DNA from: Aeromonas bivalvium
Lineage (GTDB): Bacteria; Pseudomonadota; Gammaproteobacteria; Enterobacterales; Aeromonadaceae
Direction of reading: 5' to 3'
Assembly (NCBI RefSeq): GCF_000819765.1
Contig: NZ_CDBT01000063.1
Coordinates: 218,305-282,304 of the forward strand
Length of the DNA stretch: 64,000 nucleotides
Shown: one piece after another, positions 55,004 to 64,000 of the stretch
Layout: each line of letters starts with the position of its first letter
Position numbering within the stretch: the first letter of the stretch is position 1
Notes under the pieces: generated by a model
Told to the model about the DNA's origin: nothing
The model's database searches: none
What the model saw: the letters and a program-made list of their open reading frames with translations, nothing else
Translations under genes and position numbers: made by a program

Positions 55004-55554
55004 CAGATCATCCACCACAGCTGACCAAACAGATCACCCAATAGATAGTTTATGGCCTGCAGGCCGATAAAGGCGACCAGCACGGAAAGATCCAGGCCGC
55101 CCAGTGCCGGCAGTATGCGGCGGATGGGGGCGAGGAAGGGTTCGGTGAGCTGGTGCATCACGTACTCGATGGGGTTGCGGCCCTGGCTCACCCAGCTCAG
55201 GATGGCGCGGATCAGCAGGATCCAGAAGATCATGGAGCCGGCCTTCTTCAGCACGGTCAGCAGGGCGAACAGGCTCAGGGTCAGCCAGTCGGCGACCATG
55301 ACGTTCAGGGTCTTGAGCAGGGCCAGCTTGGCGAAGGCGATCAGCAGCGCCAGCACCACGGAGGCGAGATCCAGCCCCCCCAGACCCGGAATGATCCGGC
55401 GCAGGGGCACCACCAGCGGATTGGTCAGCTTGACCACCATCTGGCTCATGGGGTTGTAGAAATCGGCACGGGCCCACTGCAGCCAGACGCGCAGCAGCAC
55501 CACCATGAGGTAGAGATCGAAGACGGTATTAATCAAAAAGTAAGCAGTGTTCAT
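55003..55554 (-). CDS. yggT: YggT family membrane protein
   Basis: The 183-residue product is a duplicated YGGT membrane protein with about four helices; the motif [33 protein letters not shown] is echoed by [29 protein letters not shown]. The family has been linked to osmotic and potassium stress and to division-linked operons. AGGAG precedes the ATG. It is 13 bases after proC. Confidence 0.92.
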   Translation of the reverse strand: MNTAYFLINTVFDLYLMVVLLRVWLQWARADFYNPMSQMVVKLTNPLVVPLRRIIPGLGGLDLASVVLALLIAFAKLALLKTLNVMVADWLTLSLFALLTVLKKAGSMIFWILLIRAILSWVSQGRNPIEYVMHQLTEPFLAPIRRILPALGGLDLSVLVAFIGLQAINYLLGDLFGQLWWMI

Positions 55555-55567
55555 CTGAACTCCTGGT

Positions 55568-56392
55568 TTAGAAAAGGGTTTCCATCTCGGCGGCGCGAGC
55601 GACGGCCGCCTGCATGGCCTGGGCGGTGAGCGGCATCAGCCCCTGCTCCTGGAAGGTGCGCACGGCTTCGGCCGTGGTGCCTCCCTTGCTGGTCACCTGC
55701 TCGCGCAGGGCCTGCAGCGACAGCTGGGGATTCTGCTCGACCATGGCTGCGGCGCCCAGCGCGGTCTGTTGCACCAGCAACCTGGCCTGCTGCGGGCTGA
55801 AGCCCATGGCCTCTGCCTGTTCGGCGATGGCCTGCATGAACAGGAAGAAGTAGGCTGGGGCGCTGCCGGCGGCCGCGATGACGCCATTGATGCCGGCCTC
55901 CTGCTCGACCCAGAGGGTCTTGCCGACGGACTGCATCAGCTGCTCTGCGTACAGCCTGTCCTCTGCATCGATGGCGGCGGGGGCATAGAGGCCCGTCATA
56001 CCAAGGCCGAGCAGGGAAGGGGTGTTGGGCATGGTGCGGATGATGCGTGGGTGGCCGCCGGCCATGTCGCTCAGGCGTTCGATCCGGATCCCGGCGGCGA
56101 TGGAGATGAGCAGCTTGCCCTCAAGGGAACCCAGCTCGGACACCAGCTGCGCCAGCATGGTGGCCATCAGCTGGGGCTTGACGGCCAGCACTATGACCTC
56201 GCTCGCCCTGGCGGCCTTCGCATTATCCTGGGTGATGCCGATGCCAAATTGCTGCGCCAGCTCGTCGAGCTTGGGGCGGCTAGGGTTGGCGGCAAGGATC
56301 CGATCCGCCGGATAACCCGCTTGGCGAAGGCCGGCTATGATGCTGCGGCTCATGTTACCCGCCCCGATGAAGGCAATACTTCTCTGTTGCAT
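55568..56392 (-). CDS. proC: Pyrroline-5-carboxylate reductase ProC
   Basis: ProC makes proline from pyrroline-5-carboxylate with NAD(P)H. The 274-residue product has the Rossmann motif IAFIGAGNMSRSIIAGL at the N-terminus, VKPQLM, RTMPNTPSLLGLG and the C-terminal signature EQVTSKGGTTAEAVRTFQEQG. ATG 56392 follows AGGAG by 6 bases. Second gene of yggS-proC-yggT-yggU. Confidence 0.95.
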   Translation of the reverse strand: MQQRSIAFIGAGNMSRSIIAGLRQAGYPADRILAANPSRPKLDELAQQFGIGITQDNAKAARASEVIVLAVKPQLMATMLAQLVSELGSLEGKLLISIAAGIRIERLSDMAGGHPRIIRTMPNTPSLLGLGMTGLYAPAAIDAEDRLYAEQLMQSVGKTLWVEQEAGINGVIAAAGSAPAYFFLFMQAIAEQAEAMGFSPQQARLLVQQTALGAAAMVEQNPQLSLQALREQVTSKGGTTAEAVRTFQEQGLMPLTAQAMQAAVARAAEMETLF

Positions 56393-56481
56393 CAAGCTCT
56401 CCTGCTGATGATGTCTGGGTATGTCGAGTTCGCTTGCGTCCCGCAGGGGGGGCGGCGACGCCTGTGTGTGGCCTGCGTGCC

Positions 56482-57183
56482 TCATGAATAGTCGCGGGCC
56501 CCGAAGATGGCGGTGCCGACCCGGACCATGGTACTGCCATGCAAGATGGCGGCCTCCAGATCCTCCGTCATGCCCATCGAGAGGGTATCGACCGTGGGAT
56601 ATTGTTGCGCAAGCCGGGTGAACAGAGCCTGCATGCTCTGCATCTGTTGCCCCAGCACGTCCGGGTCCTGGGTGTGCTGGGGGATGGCCATCAGGCCGCG
56701 CAGCCGCAGCCGATCCGACTGTGCGACCAGCTGGGCCAGCCGGAAAATCTCTGATTCAGATGCGCCGGATTTGCTACTCTCTCCACTAATATTGATTTGC
56801 AGACAGATATTTAGCGGTGCAAGTTGCGCCGGCCTCTGCCGGGCGAGGCGCTCGACAAGCTTGTCTCGATCGACGCTTTGCACCCAATCGAACCGCTCTG
56901 CCACCAGCCGGGACTTGTTGGACTGCAGGGGACCGATGAAGTGCCATTCAATATCGGCGAAGTCGCCCTGGCTGCGCAGGGCATCAATCTTGGCGCAGGC
57001 CTCCTGGGCATAGGATTCGCCGAAGCGGCGCTGCCCGGCCTGGTAGGCGTCACGGATGGCCTCGACGGGTTTGGTCTTGCTGACCGCGAGCAGGCGGATG
57101 TGGGCAGGGTCTCGTCCGGCCGCTGCGGCGGCCTGCTCCATGCGTGCCCTGACCCCTGTCAGCTGTTGCAGAATCTGGCTCAT
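56482..57183 (-). CDS. yggS: PLP homeostasis protein YggS
   Basis: YggS binds pyridoxal phosphate and keeps its free pool and amino-acid pools balanced. The 233-residue product has the PLP lysine in LLAVSKTKPVEAIRDAYQAG, FGESYAQEACAK, EWHFIGPLQSNKSRL and SMGMTEDLEAAILHGSTMVRVGTAIFG. Divergent from pilT with a 39-base gap, the order found in Pseudomonas and Vibrio. Confidence 0.95.
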   Translation of the reverse strand: MSQILQQLTGVRARMEQAAAAAGRDPAHIRLLAVSKTKPVEAIRDAYQAGQRRFGESYAQEACAKIDALRSQGDFADIEWHFIGPLQSNKSRLVAERFDWVQSVDRDKLVERLARQRPAQLAPLNICLQINISGESSKSGASESEIFRLAQLVAQSDRLRLRGLMAIPQHTQDPDVLGQQMQSMQALFTRLAQQYPTVDTLSMGMTEDLEAAILHGSTMVRVGTAIFGARDYS

Positions 57184-57222
57184 ATTTCGTTAACTGTCTT
57201 GTGATGGGAGAATGACAAGTCT

Positions 57223-58257
57223 ATGGATATCACAGAGTTATTGGCCTTTAGTGTAAAACATAACGCCTCGGATCTACATCTCTCGGCCGGGGTGCCACCG
57301 ATGATCCGGGTTGATGGCGAGGTGCGCAAGATCAATTTGCCGGCGCTGGATCAGCGAGAAGTCCATGCCCTCATCTACGACATCATGAACGACCATCAAC
57401 GCAAGGAGCTGGAGGAGAACCTGGAGGTCGACTTCTCGTTCGAAGTGCCCAACATGGCGCGCTTTCGGGTCAATGCCTTCCAGCAATCCCGGGGGGCCGG
57501 GGCCGTCTTTCGCACCATTCCGAGCACAGTGCTGACCCTGGAGGATCTCGATGCTCCCGAGATCTTCCAGAAGATCGCCGAGTATCCCCGCGGCCTGGTG
57601 CTGGTGACCGGGCCGACCGGCTCGGGCAAGTCCACCACGCTGGCGGCCATGGTCAACTACATCAACGAGAATTTCCATCACCACATCCTCACCATCGAAG
57701 ATCCCATCGAGTTCGTGCACGAGAACAAGCGCTGCCTGGTGAACCAGCGGGAGGTGCACAGGGATACCAGAAGCTTCGCCAACGCCTTGCGTTCGGCGCT
57801 GCGGGAGGATCCGGACATCATACTGGTGGGGGAGATGCGCGATCTGGAGACCATACGCCTCGCCATGACGGCGGCGGAGACAGGTCATCTGGTATTCGGC
57901 ACCCTGCACACCTCGTCGGCGGCCAAGACCATAGACAGGATCATCGATGTCTTCCCCGGATCGGAGAAGGACATGGTGCGATCCATGCTGTCCGAATCCC
58001 TGCGGGCCGTCATCTCCCAGACCCTGCTCAAGCGGATCGGCGGCGGCCGGGTCGCGGCCCACGAGATCATGCTGGGCATCCCGGCGGTGCGCAACCTCAT
58101 CCGGGAAGACAAGGTGGCCCAGCTCTACTCCGTGATCCAGACGGGGATGGTGCACGGCATGCAAACCATGGATCAGAGCCTCAAGCAGCTGGTGGGGCGC
58201 GGCACGGTGGCGTCGCTGGATGCCAAGGCCAAGGCGGTGGATCCCAACTCTATCTAG
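57223..58257 (+). CDS. pilT: Type IV pilus retraction ATPase PilT
   Basis: PilT is the hexameric ATPase that retracts type IV pili for twitching and DNA uptake. The 344-residue product has Walker A VTGPTGSGKSTTLAAMV, the Asp box EDPIEFVHENK, Walker B PDIILVGEMRDLETIRLAMTAAETGH and the family sequence AHEIMLGIPAVRNLIREDK with MQTMDQSLKQLV near the C-terminus. It is followed after 8 bases by pilU. Confidence 0.97.
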   Translation: MDITELLAFSVKHNASDLHLSAGVPPMIRVDGEVRKINLPALDQREVHALIYDIMNDHQRKELEENLEVDFSFEVPNMARFRVNAFQQSRGAGAVFRTIPSTVLTLEDLDAPEIFQKIAEYPRGLVLVTGPTGSGKSTTLAAMVNYINENFHHHILTIEDPIEFVHENKRCLVNQREVHRDTRSFANALRSALREDPDIILVGEMRDLETIRLAMTAAETGHLVFGTLHTSSAAKTIDRIIDVFPGSEKDMVRSMLSESLRAVISQTLLKRIGGGRVAAHEIMLGIPAVRNLIREDKVAQLYSVIQTGMVHGMQTMDQSLKQLVGRGTVASLDAKAKAVDPNSI

Positions 58258-58265
58258 GAGCGCGT

Positions 58266-59375
58266 ATGACACTCGAGTCGCTGTTGGCACAACTGGTTGA
58301 ACGGCAAGGTTCGGATCTGTTCGTCACCGTGGGCAGTCGCCCCATGGTCAAGGTTGATGGTCGGCTGCAGCCCATCGATGAGGCCCAGCTCGATGAGGAG
58401 CAGACCCTGGCCCTGATCCGGGAGACCCTGAGCCCGGACCATCTCGCGCGCTTCATGGCGACTCAGGAGGCGAACTATGCCATCCACAGGCCGGGCCTTG
58501 GCCGGTTTCGGGTCAGCGCCTTCTGGCAACAGGCGTTGCCCGGCATGGTGCTGCGCCGGATAGAGACCCGCATCCCCACCTTCGAGGAGCTGGGCCTGCC
58601 CGACATCCTCAAGGAGATAGGCATGGCCAAGCGGGGGCTGGTGCTGTTCGTCGGGGCGACCGGCACCGGCAAAACCACCACCCAGGCCGCCATGATTGGC
58701 TATCGCAATCAACACAGCGAAGGCCACATACTGACAGTGGAAGATCCGGTGGAGTTCGTGCACCGGCACGGTCGCAGCCTGATCACCCAGCGGGAGGTGG
58801 GAATAGACACGGCCTCATTCGATGTCGCCCTCAAGAGCTCGCTGCGTCAGGCGCCGGATGTGATCCTCATCGGCGAGGTCCGCAGCGCCGAGACCATGGC
58901 CTTCGCCCTGCAGTTTGCCGAGACGGGGCACCTGTGCCTCGCCACCCTCCATGCCAACAACGCCAACCAGGCGATCGATCGCATCCTGCACCTGGTGCCG
59001 ACCGAGAAGCACCGCCAGCTGCTGTTCGATCTCTCCTGCAACCTGAGGGGCATCATAGCCCAGCAACTGGTGCCGGCCCTCGATGGCGGGCGACGTTGCG
59101 CCGTGTTCGAGGTGATGCTCAATACCCCCATCATCAGCGACATCCTCCGCAAGGGGGAGATGCACCGCCTCAAGGAGGTGATGACCCGATCCCCTGAACT
59201 GGGGATGCAGACCTTCGATCAGGGCCTGTTCCAGCTGTTCATGGCGGGGCGCATCGGCCTTGCCGAGGCGCTGGCCCATGCGGATTCGGCCAACGATCTG
59301 CGCCTGCAGATAAAGTTGTCCGGCAAGGGGCCCCTGGATTCTGGTACGCTGGAGGGCGTGACTGTGGATGAATAG
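58266..59375 (+). CDS. pilU: Type IV pilus retraction ATPase PilU
   Basis: PilU assists PilT in retraction against load. The 369-residue product has Walker A VGATGTGKTTTQAAMIG, the Asp box EDPVEFVHRHGRSLITQREVG, Walker B PDVILIGEVRSAETMAFALQFAETGHL and MHRLKEVMTRSPELGMQTFDQGLF. The C-terminal extension past the PilT-like core is typical of PilU. AGGAG precedes the ATG. Confidence 0.96.
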   Translation: MTLESLLAQLVERQGSDLFVTVGSRPMVKVDGRLQPIDEAQLDEEQTLALIRETLSPDHLARFMATQEANYAIHRPGLGRFRVSAFWQQALPGMVLRRIETRIPTFEELGLPDILKEIGMAKRGLVLFVGATGTGKTTTQAAMIGYRNQHSEGHILTVEDPVEFVHRHGRSLITQREVGIDTASFDVALKSSLRQAPDVILIGEVRSAETMAFALQFAETGHLCLATLHANNANQAIDRILHLVPTEKHRQLLFDLSCNLRGIIAQQLVPALDGGRRCAVFEVMLNTPIISDILRKGEMHRLKEVMTRSPELGMQTFDQGLFQLFMAGRIGLAEALAHADSANDLRLQIKLSGKGPLDSGTLEGVTVDE

Positions 59376-59409
59376 GGGCCGCCGGCCCCTCCCTTGAGAT
59401 AGGATCGTT

Positions 59410-60183
59410 ATGCTGATTGTGGTTTCCCCGGCCAAGACGCTGGATTTCGAGTCGCCGCTGGCGACCGCCCGTTTCACTCAACCCGAACTGCTGGATCACT
59501 CCGCCCGTCTGATTGAACGAGCGCGGCAATTGAGCCCGGCCCAGATTGCCAGCCTGATGAAGATCAGCGACAAGCTCTCCGGCCTCAATGCCGCCCGCTT
59601 TGCCGAGTGGCAGCCCGATTTCTCCCCGGCCAACGCCCGCCAGGCGATCCTGGCCTTCAAGGGGGATGTCTACACCGGGCTTGCGGCCGAGGATTTCGAG
59701 GAGGGGGATTTTGACTTCGCCCAGGCGCATCTGCGCATGCTGTCCGGGCTCTACGGGGTGCTGCGTCCCCTCGATCTGATGATGGCCTATCGTCTCGAGA
59801 TGGGGATCCGGCTCGACAACGAGCGGGGCAAGGACCTCTACCAGTTCTGGGGCGACATCATCACGGAGCAGCTCAATCGCGCCCTGGCCGCCCAGGGGGA
59901 CGACGTGCTGATCAACCTGGCTTCCGACGAGTATTTCAAATCGGTGCGCCCCAAGGCGCTCAAGGGCAGGATCGTCACCCCGGTCTTCAAGGACGAGAAG
60001 AACGGCCAGTTCAAGATCATCAGCTTCTACGCCAAGAAGGCGAGGGGCATGATGGCCCGCTACATCATCAAGCACCGCCTGACCCGGGTCGAGCAGCTGA
60101 CCGGTTTCGACAGCGGCGGCTACCGGTTCGTGGCCGAGGAGTCCGGCGACGGCACCCTGATGTTCAAGCGCTCGGAAAATTAA
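59410..60183 (+). CDS. yaaA: Peroxide stress protein YaaA
   Basis: YaaA lowers free intracellular iron during peroxide stress and binds DNA. The 257-residue product has the family pattern: [59 protein letters not shown] and [12 protein letters not shown]. It is a single gene with a terminator at 60259. Confidence 0.95.
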   Translation: MLIVVSPAKTLDFESPLATARFTQPELLDHSARLIERARQLSPAQIASLMKISDKLSGLNAARFAEWQPDFSPANARQAILAFKGDVYTGLAAEDFEEGDFDFAQAHLRMLSGLYGVLRPLDLMMAYRLEMGIRLDNERGKDLYQFWGDIITEQLNRALAAQGDDVLINLASDEYFKSVRPKALKGRIVTPVFKDEKNGQFKIISFYAKKARGMMARYIIKHRLTRVEQLTGFDSGGYRFVAEESGDGTLMFKRSEN

Positions 60184-60258
60184 TTGAAATAGCAGGGAAC
60201 CAATCACTGGCCCCCGGGTCTTAATATGTGAATCCTCTGTTGTAAGCACTTTTTATTC

Positions 60259-60284
60259 GCCGACGTTAATACGTCGGCTTTTTC
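60259..60284 (+). terminator. Terminator after yaaA
   Basis: GCCGACGT and ACGTCGGC pair around a 4-base loop, followed by T5. Confidence 0.88.
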
Positions 60285-60354
60285 TTGCCTGTTCGCCGCC
60301 GTTGTCGGCACGTTCTGCCACAAAGACAGTTGCCTCATCCCGCACGCGAAGACG

Positions 60355-60378
60355 AAAACGGCCATCCGAAGATGGCCG
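60355..60378 (-). terminator. Terminator after srmB
   Basis: On the minus strand CGGCCATC and GATGGCCG with a TTCG loop are followed by TTTTCG, beyond the srmB stop. Confidence 0.85.
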
Positions 60379-60411
60379 TGCACAGGCAGAATGAGCGCGC
60401 GGAAGGCGCGA

Positions 60412-61635
60412 TTATTTCTTTTTCTTCTTCGCCGATTTCTTCTTGGCATCCTTCGGCTTTTTCTTCTTCACCGGCACCCGGGCTTCCTTGTGCTTGGGAC
60501 GCAGGGTGTCGATGACCCGACGCTTGAGCCGCTCTTCGGTGTAGCGCTCTATCTTGGCCACCATGGCCATGTCGTGGGCCTCCACCAGGCTGATGGCACA
60601 GCCACGGTTGCCGGCCCGACCGGTGCGACCGATGCGATGCACATAGACATCGGTGCCATAGGGCATGTCGTAGTTGATGACATGGCTGACGTTGGGCAGG
60701 TCGATGCCGCGGGCGGCGACGTCGGTGGCGATGAGGAAGGGCACTTCACCCTCGTGGAACTTGCGGATCGACTCAATGCGCTTGCTCTGCTCCATCTCGC
60801 CACGGATCCAGGCGCAGGAGACACCGGCCGCCTGCAACTGGCCGGAGAGCTCGGCCAGCCGCTCGCGGGTACGAACGAAGACGATGGCCTTCTGGGTCTC
60901 GGGATCCTTGAGGATATGGGTCAGCAGCGCCAGCTTGTGGGCGGCGTCGTCGGCCAGGTGGATCCACTGGGTGATCTTGCGCCGTTCGCTGCGGGGCGGC
61001 TCGGCATGCAGCTCGACGGGCTCGTTGAGGATCTCGTTGGCAAATTTCTCCAGACCCGCCCCCTCCAGGGTGGCGGAGAACAGCATGGTGTGCTTGCGGT
61101 AACGCGCCTCGGCCACGATGCGGTTCACGTCCTTGATGAAGCCCATGTCCAGCATGCGATCCGCCTCATCCAGCACCAGCACCTCGATGTCGTGGCTCTC
61201 GAACTCCTCCTTGTCGATGTACTCCAGCAGGCGGCCCGGGGTGGCGACCACAATGTCCGTGGTCTTGGTCAGTGCCGGCAGCTGCTCTTCATGGCTGACG
61301 CCGCCTATGATGGTCTCGATGCTCAGATGGGTGTGCGCCGCCAGCGCCTTGGCATGGGCGGTGATCTGCAGGGCCAGCTCGCGGGTCGGGGTGAGGATCA
61401 GCATGCGGCACGGCCCCGGCTTGCGGCGCGGGAAATCCAGCAGATGCTGCATGGCCGGCAGCAGGAAGGCGGCCGTCTTGCCGGTGCCAGTGGGCGCAGA
61501 AGCCAGGATGTCACGACCCTCCAGTGCGGGCTCAAGCACCATCTGTTGAATGGTGGTGGGACGGGTGAACCCCATCTCGGCCAGGGCCCGGTTGAGGGCT
61601 GGATTCAGGTCGAAATCATCAAAGGATTGGCTCAT
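60412..61635 (-). CDS. srmB: DEAD-box RNA helicase SrmB
   Basis: SrmB is a DEAD-box helicase acting early in 50S ribosome assembly. The 407-residue product has the Q motif (GFTRPTTIQQ), Walker A ASAPTGTGKTAA, VLDEADRMLDMGF, FSATLEG, TDVAARGIDLPNVSHVINYDMP and HRIGRTGRAG, and a very basic Lys-rich C-terminus. The LEGAG segment and divergence from trmN6 point to SrmB rather than RhlB or RhlE. The tail is shorter than in E. coli SrmB (444). Confidence 0.93.
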   Translation of the reverse strand: MSQSFDDFDLNPALNRALAEMGFTRPTTIQQMVLEPALEGRDILASAPTGTGKTAAFLLPAMQHLLDFPRRKPGPCRMLILTPTRELALQITAHAKALAAHTHLSIETIIGGVSHEEQLPALTKTTDIVVATPGRLLEYIDKEEFESHDIEVLVLDEADRMLDMGFIKDVNRIVAEARYRKHTMLFSATLEGAGLEKFANEILNEPVELHAEPPRSERRKITQWIHLADDAAHKLALLTHILKDPETQKAIVFVRTRERLAELSGQLQAAGVSCAWIRGEMEQSKRIESIRKFHEGEVPFLIATDVAARGIDLPNVSHVINYDMPYGTDVYVHRIGRTGRAGNRGCAISLVEAHDMAMVAKIERYTEERLKRRVIDTLRPKHKEARVPVKKKKPKDAKKKSAKKKKK

Positions 61636-61753
61636 GGCAATGCTCGGTCATTAAGGAAACGGCAGATTATAGGCGATTATGCCGTCGTCTCCTATGGCTG
61701 GCGGCGGGAACTGGCTATAATCCCCGACCCTTTTTCGTCAGAGCGGGAAACAG

Positions 61754-62464
61754 ATGAGCCCAAGCCGTGGTTTTACCTTCAAGCAGTTTCATATCGACCA
61801 TGACCGCTGTGCCATGAAGGTGGGCACGGATGGCATACTGCTCGGCGCCTGGGCGCCCGTTGAGGGAGCCAGGCGGGTGCTGGACATCGGCAGTGGCAGT
61901 GGCCTCATCGCCCTGATGCTGGCGCAGCGCAGCGGCCCCGATTGCCAGATCACGGGAGTCGAGCTGGAGGCGGCGGCGCTGGCCCAGGCGCGGGAAAACG
62001 TGGCGGCGTCGCCCTGGGCGAGTCGGGTGCAGATGAGGGGGGGAGCCATCCAGCAGCATGAGGCGCCGCCTTATGATCTCATCGTCTCCAATCCGCCCTA
62101 TTTCGGTGCCGGGCAAGGGTTCGAGGATCCCGCCAGGGCCCAGGCGCGCCACCGGGGCTCCCTGGACAGCCGGGACTTGCTCGATGCCTGTGATCGTCTG
62201 CTCGCCCCTCGGGGACGGGTCGCCCTGGTGCTGCCGACGGCGCTGGCTGATGAAATAATATCCAGTTTGCCGCACTATGATCTGCACGAACTTTGTTATA
62301 CAGCTGTTATCACCAAATCCGGAAAAGCGGCAAATCGTGTTTTACTGCTGCTAGGCAGAGAATTAAACAGGTGTGAGCGGGGTGAAATTGTGATCCATTC
62401 TGCTGATGGTGGCTATTCCAACAGATATATCCAACTGACCGCCCCCTTCTATTTGAAGATGTAA
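61754..62464 (+). CDS. trmN6: tRNA1(Val) A37 N6-methyltransferase TrmN6 (YfiC)
   Basis: TrmN6 methylates N6 of A37 in tRNA1-Val with S-adenosylmethionine. The 236-residue product has FTFKQFHIDHDRCAMKVGTDGILLGAW, the SAM loop VLDIGSGSGLIALMLAQ, the catalytic motif LIVSNPPYFG and a C-terminal region typical of YfiC. Divergent from srmB, as in E. coli. The starting ATG has a modest ribosome site (CAGATG preceded by GGGAAA). Confidence 0.92.
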   Translation: MSPSRGFTFKQFHIDHDRCAMKVGTDGILLGAWAPVEGARRVLDIGSGSGLIALMLAQRSGPDCQITGVELEAAALAQARENVAASPWASRVQMRGGAIQQHEAPPYDLIVSNPPYFGAGQGFEDPARAQARHRGSLDSRDLLDACDRLLAPRGRVALVLPTALADEIISSLPHYDLHELCYTAVITKSGKAANRVLLLLGRELNRCERGEIVIHSADGGYSNRYIQLTAPFYLKM

Positions 62465-62655
62465 ATTTCGTCTTGAACTATTTTTTCACATCATTATGCT
62501 GGCACTTAAATGAGCACCCGCCCAAGACCAGCCAAAACCACTGGTCGTGATGAAAAAACGCGCGGGGCTCCTTTTTTTTACCCGGTGAGTTTCCGGGGCG
62601 ATGACCAATAAAAAACTATAACAAGCAATAGTTTACAAGACAGACGAGGTTGAAC

Positions 62656-63966
62656 TTGACGAAATCACTGACATTATCTGATGTGCTCGGATTGGGCTTT
62701 ATGACCTTCGCCTTCTATCTGGGCGCCGGCAACATCATCTTCCCGCCCCTGGCGGGTTTCCTCGCTGGCGAGAACATGACCCTGGCCATGTTTGGCTTCC
62801 TGGTCACCGCCGTGGGTCTGCCGCTCATCACCATACTGGCCGTCGCCAAGGCGGGTAACGGCTGGGCCGGCATGACCAAGCTGCTGCCCGTCGGCATCGC
62901 CAGTGCGCTGGCTGTCGCCATCTATATCATCATAGGCCCGGCCTTCGCCGCCCCCCGTACCGGCCTGGTGGCCTACGAGATGGGTCTCAAGCCCTTCCTG
63001 GGCGAGATGGGTGCCCAGGGCCTGCTGATCTACACCCTGGTCTTCTTCGGTGCTGCCATCCTGGTCTCCCTCAATCAGGGTCGTCTGATGGATGCCATCG
63101 GCAAGTTGCTGACCCCGGTGCTGATGCTGTTGCTGCTGGTGCTGGCCATCGGTGTGTTCGTGGCGCCCCAGGGCACCATGCCTGTCGCAGTGGCCGACTA
63201 CCAGAATGATGCCTTCATCAAGGGGATCCTCGAGGGGTACAACACCATGGATACCCTGGCCTCCCTGATGTTTGGCGCCCTGATCGTCGATATCCTGCGC
63301 AAGAAGGGCATCAATGACTACCAGAGCCAGTTCAAGTATCTGGCCATCGCGGGCGTGATCTCCGCCATCGGTCTGGCCGTGGTCTACATCTCCCTGTTCC
63401 AGCTGGGCAACTCTGCCGCCGGTGTGGCGACCGATACCAGCAATGGTGGCGCCATCGTCAGCGCCTATGTGCTGAGCCTGTTCGGTCAACCGGGCCAGTT
63501 CATCCTGGCGGCCATCATCACCCTGGCCTGCTTCACCACCGCCGTGGGTCTGATCTCCGCCTGTGCCGACTTCTTCCACAACCTCACCGGCATGGCGTAT
63601 CGCAAGCTAGTGGTGATCCTGGGTGCCGCCTGCGCTCTGGTAGCCAACGTGGGTCTGAGCCAGCTGATCAGCCTCTCCATCCCTGTGCTGGTTGCCATCT
63701 ACCCGGTCGCGGTCGCCCTGGTGCTGGTCACCTTCCTGAAGGGGTATTTCGGTCGTCCCCGCCTGACGTTCCGTCTGGTGCTGGCCGTGGCCTTCCTGTT
63801 CGGTTGCCTGGATGGTCTGGGCGCTGCCGGCATGAAGATGGATGCCTTCGCCTTCCTGCCGCTGTTTGACAAGGGATTGGCCTGGTTGCTGCCGACCCTG
63901 GTGGCCTGTGGCCTGGGCGTCATGGTGCGCGGCAACGCGGGCCAGGTGAGCGACGCGACCGCCTGA
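62656..63966 (+). CDS. brnQ: Branched-chain amino acid carrier BrnQ (LIVCS family)
   Basis: BrnQ imports leucine, isoleucine and valine with sodium or protons. The 436-residue product has about 12 helices and the family N-terminus LSDVLGLGFMTFAFYLGAGNIIFPP, then FAAPRTGLVAYEMG and a C-terminal VLVTFLKGYFGRP. No ATG is available near the N-terminus; the TTG at 62656 is chosen because GAGG lies 6 bases before it and the N-terminus then matches the family. A TTG at 62650 is an alternative. A terminator-like AAAAAGAGCC begins at the window's end. Confidence 0.92.
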   Translation: MTKSLTLSDVLGLGFMTFAFYLGAGNIIFPPLAGFLAGENMTLAMFGFLVTAVGLPLITILAVAKAGNGWAGMTKLLPVGIASALAVAIYIIIGPAFAAPRTGLVAYEMGLKPFLGEMGAQGLLIYTLVFFGAAILVSLNQGRLMDAIGKLLTPVLMLLLLVLAIGVFVAPQGTMPVAVADYQNDAFIKGILEGYNTMDTLASLMFGALIVDILRKKGINDYQSQFKYLAIAGVISAIGLAVVYISLFQLGNSAAGVATDTSNGGAIVSAYVLSLFGQPGQFILAAIITLACFTTAVGLISACADFFHNLTGMAYRKLVVILGAACALVANVGLSQLISLSIPVLVAIYPVAVALVLVTFLKGYFGRPRLTFRLVLAVAFLFGCLDGLGAAGMKMDAFAFLPLFDKGLAWLLPTLVACGLGVMVRGNAGQVSDATA

Positions 63967-64000
63967 TCCCGACCCGCTTCCCCAATAAAAAGAGCCAGCA

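Overview
The window looks like chromosomal core DNA of an Aeromonas-type gammaproteobacterium. It is GC-rich. Most products align closely with E. coli, Vibrio or Pseudomonas proteins that I know from memory, and several neighbourhoods are classic gammaproteobacterial ones: recA-recX-alaS-csrA, holC-valS with pepA and lptFG, yggS-proC-yggT-yggU with pilTU, rsd/hupA, and srmB opposite yfiC. The genus is inferred; no database was searched. I see no complete prophage, IS element or CRISPR array.

Layout. 1-2.9 kb: the tail of a LysR-type regulator, then the zinc importer znuCB/znuA, divergent around two Zur-like boxes; the 3' end of znuB is duplicated downstream of the gene. 2.9-5.85 kb: a Lap-type surface-adhesion module, with a LapG-like periplasmic protease facing a translationally coupled pair made of a TAXI-type solute-binding protein and a LapD-like receptor that lacks GGDEF. 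The module sits between znuA and the murein endopeptidase gene mepM. 7.5-12 kb: a 2-hydroxyacid dehydrogenase, yjaG, a CosR/EctR-like MarR regulator, an unknown gene and a BCCT osmolyte transporter. 12.2-22.1 kb: mutS, pncC, recA (with LexA box), recX, a 0.8-kb non-coding stretch, alaS, lysC (with an internal start for a beta subunit) and csrA.

22.3-23 kb: one tRNA-Ser(GCT) and five tRNA-Arg(ACG) genes. 23.3-34.5 kb: pbpG, a DedA-family gene, a PaeA/CorC-like gene, valS, holC, pepA, lptF-lptG with a decayed tandem duplication at their junction, and an RDD membrane protein. 34.6-38 kb: tRNA-Leu(CAA), an RlmD-type rRNA methyltransferase, a GNAT acetyltransferase, a small basic protein and a TatD-type hydrolase. 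38.2-44.5 kb: nucleoside uptake and catabolism (nupC, a XapX-like gene, deoC-deoA-deoB-deoD), with a potentially pseudoknotted element in front of deoC.

44.6-54.7 kb: a surface-antigen-like protein, ytjB/serB, an alpha/beta hydrolase, two PilZ proteins flanking radA, rsd, hupA, and small proteins. 54.7-64 kb: yggU-yggT-proC-yggS opposite pilT-pilU, then yaaA, srmB/trmN6 and brnQ.

Three themes recur. Zinc supply is linked to cell-wall hydrolysis (znu, mepM). Surface attachment and c-di-GMP signalling appear several times (LapG, LapD-like, two PilZ proteins, PilT/PilU). Nucleoside salvage is grouped around deo. The features most worth follow-up are the Lap-type module with its SBP, the interleaved inverted repeats upstream of deoC, the internal lysC start, the recA-recX hairpin that contains the recX start codon, and the two partial gene-end duplications (znuB, lptF/lptG).
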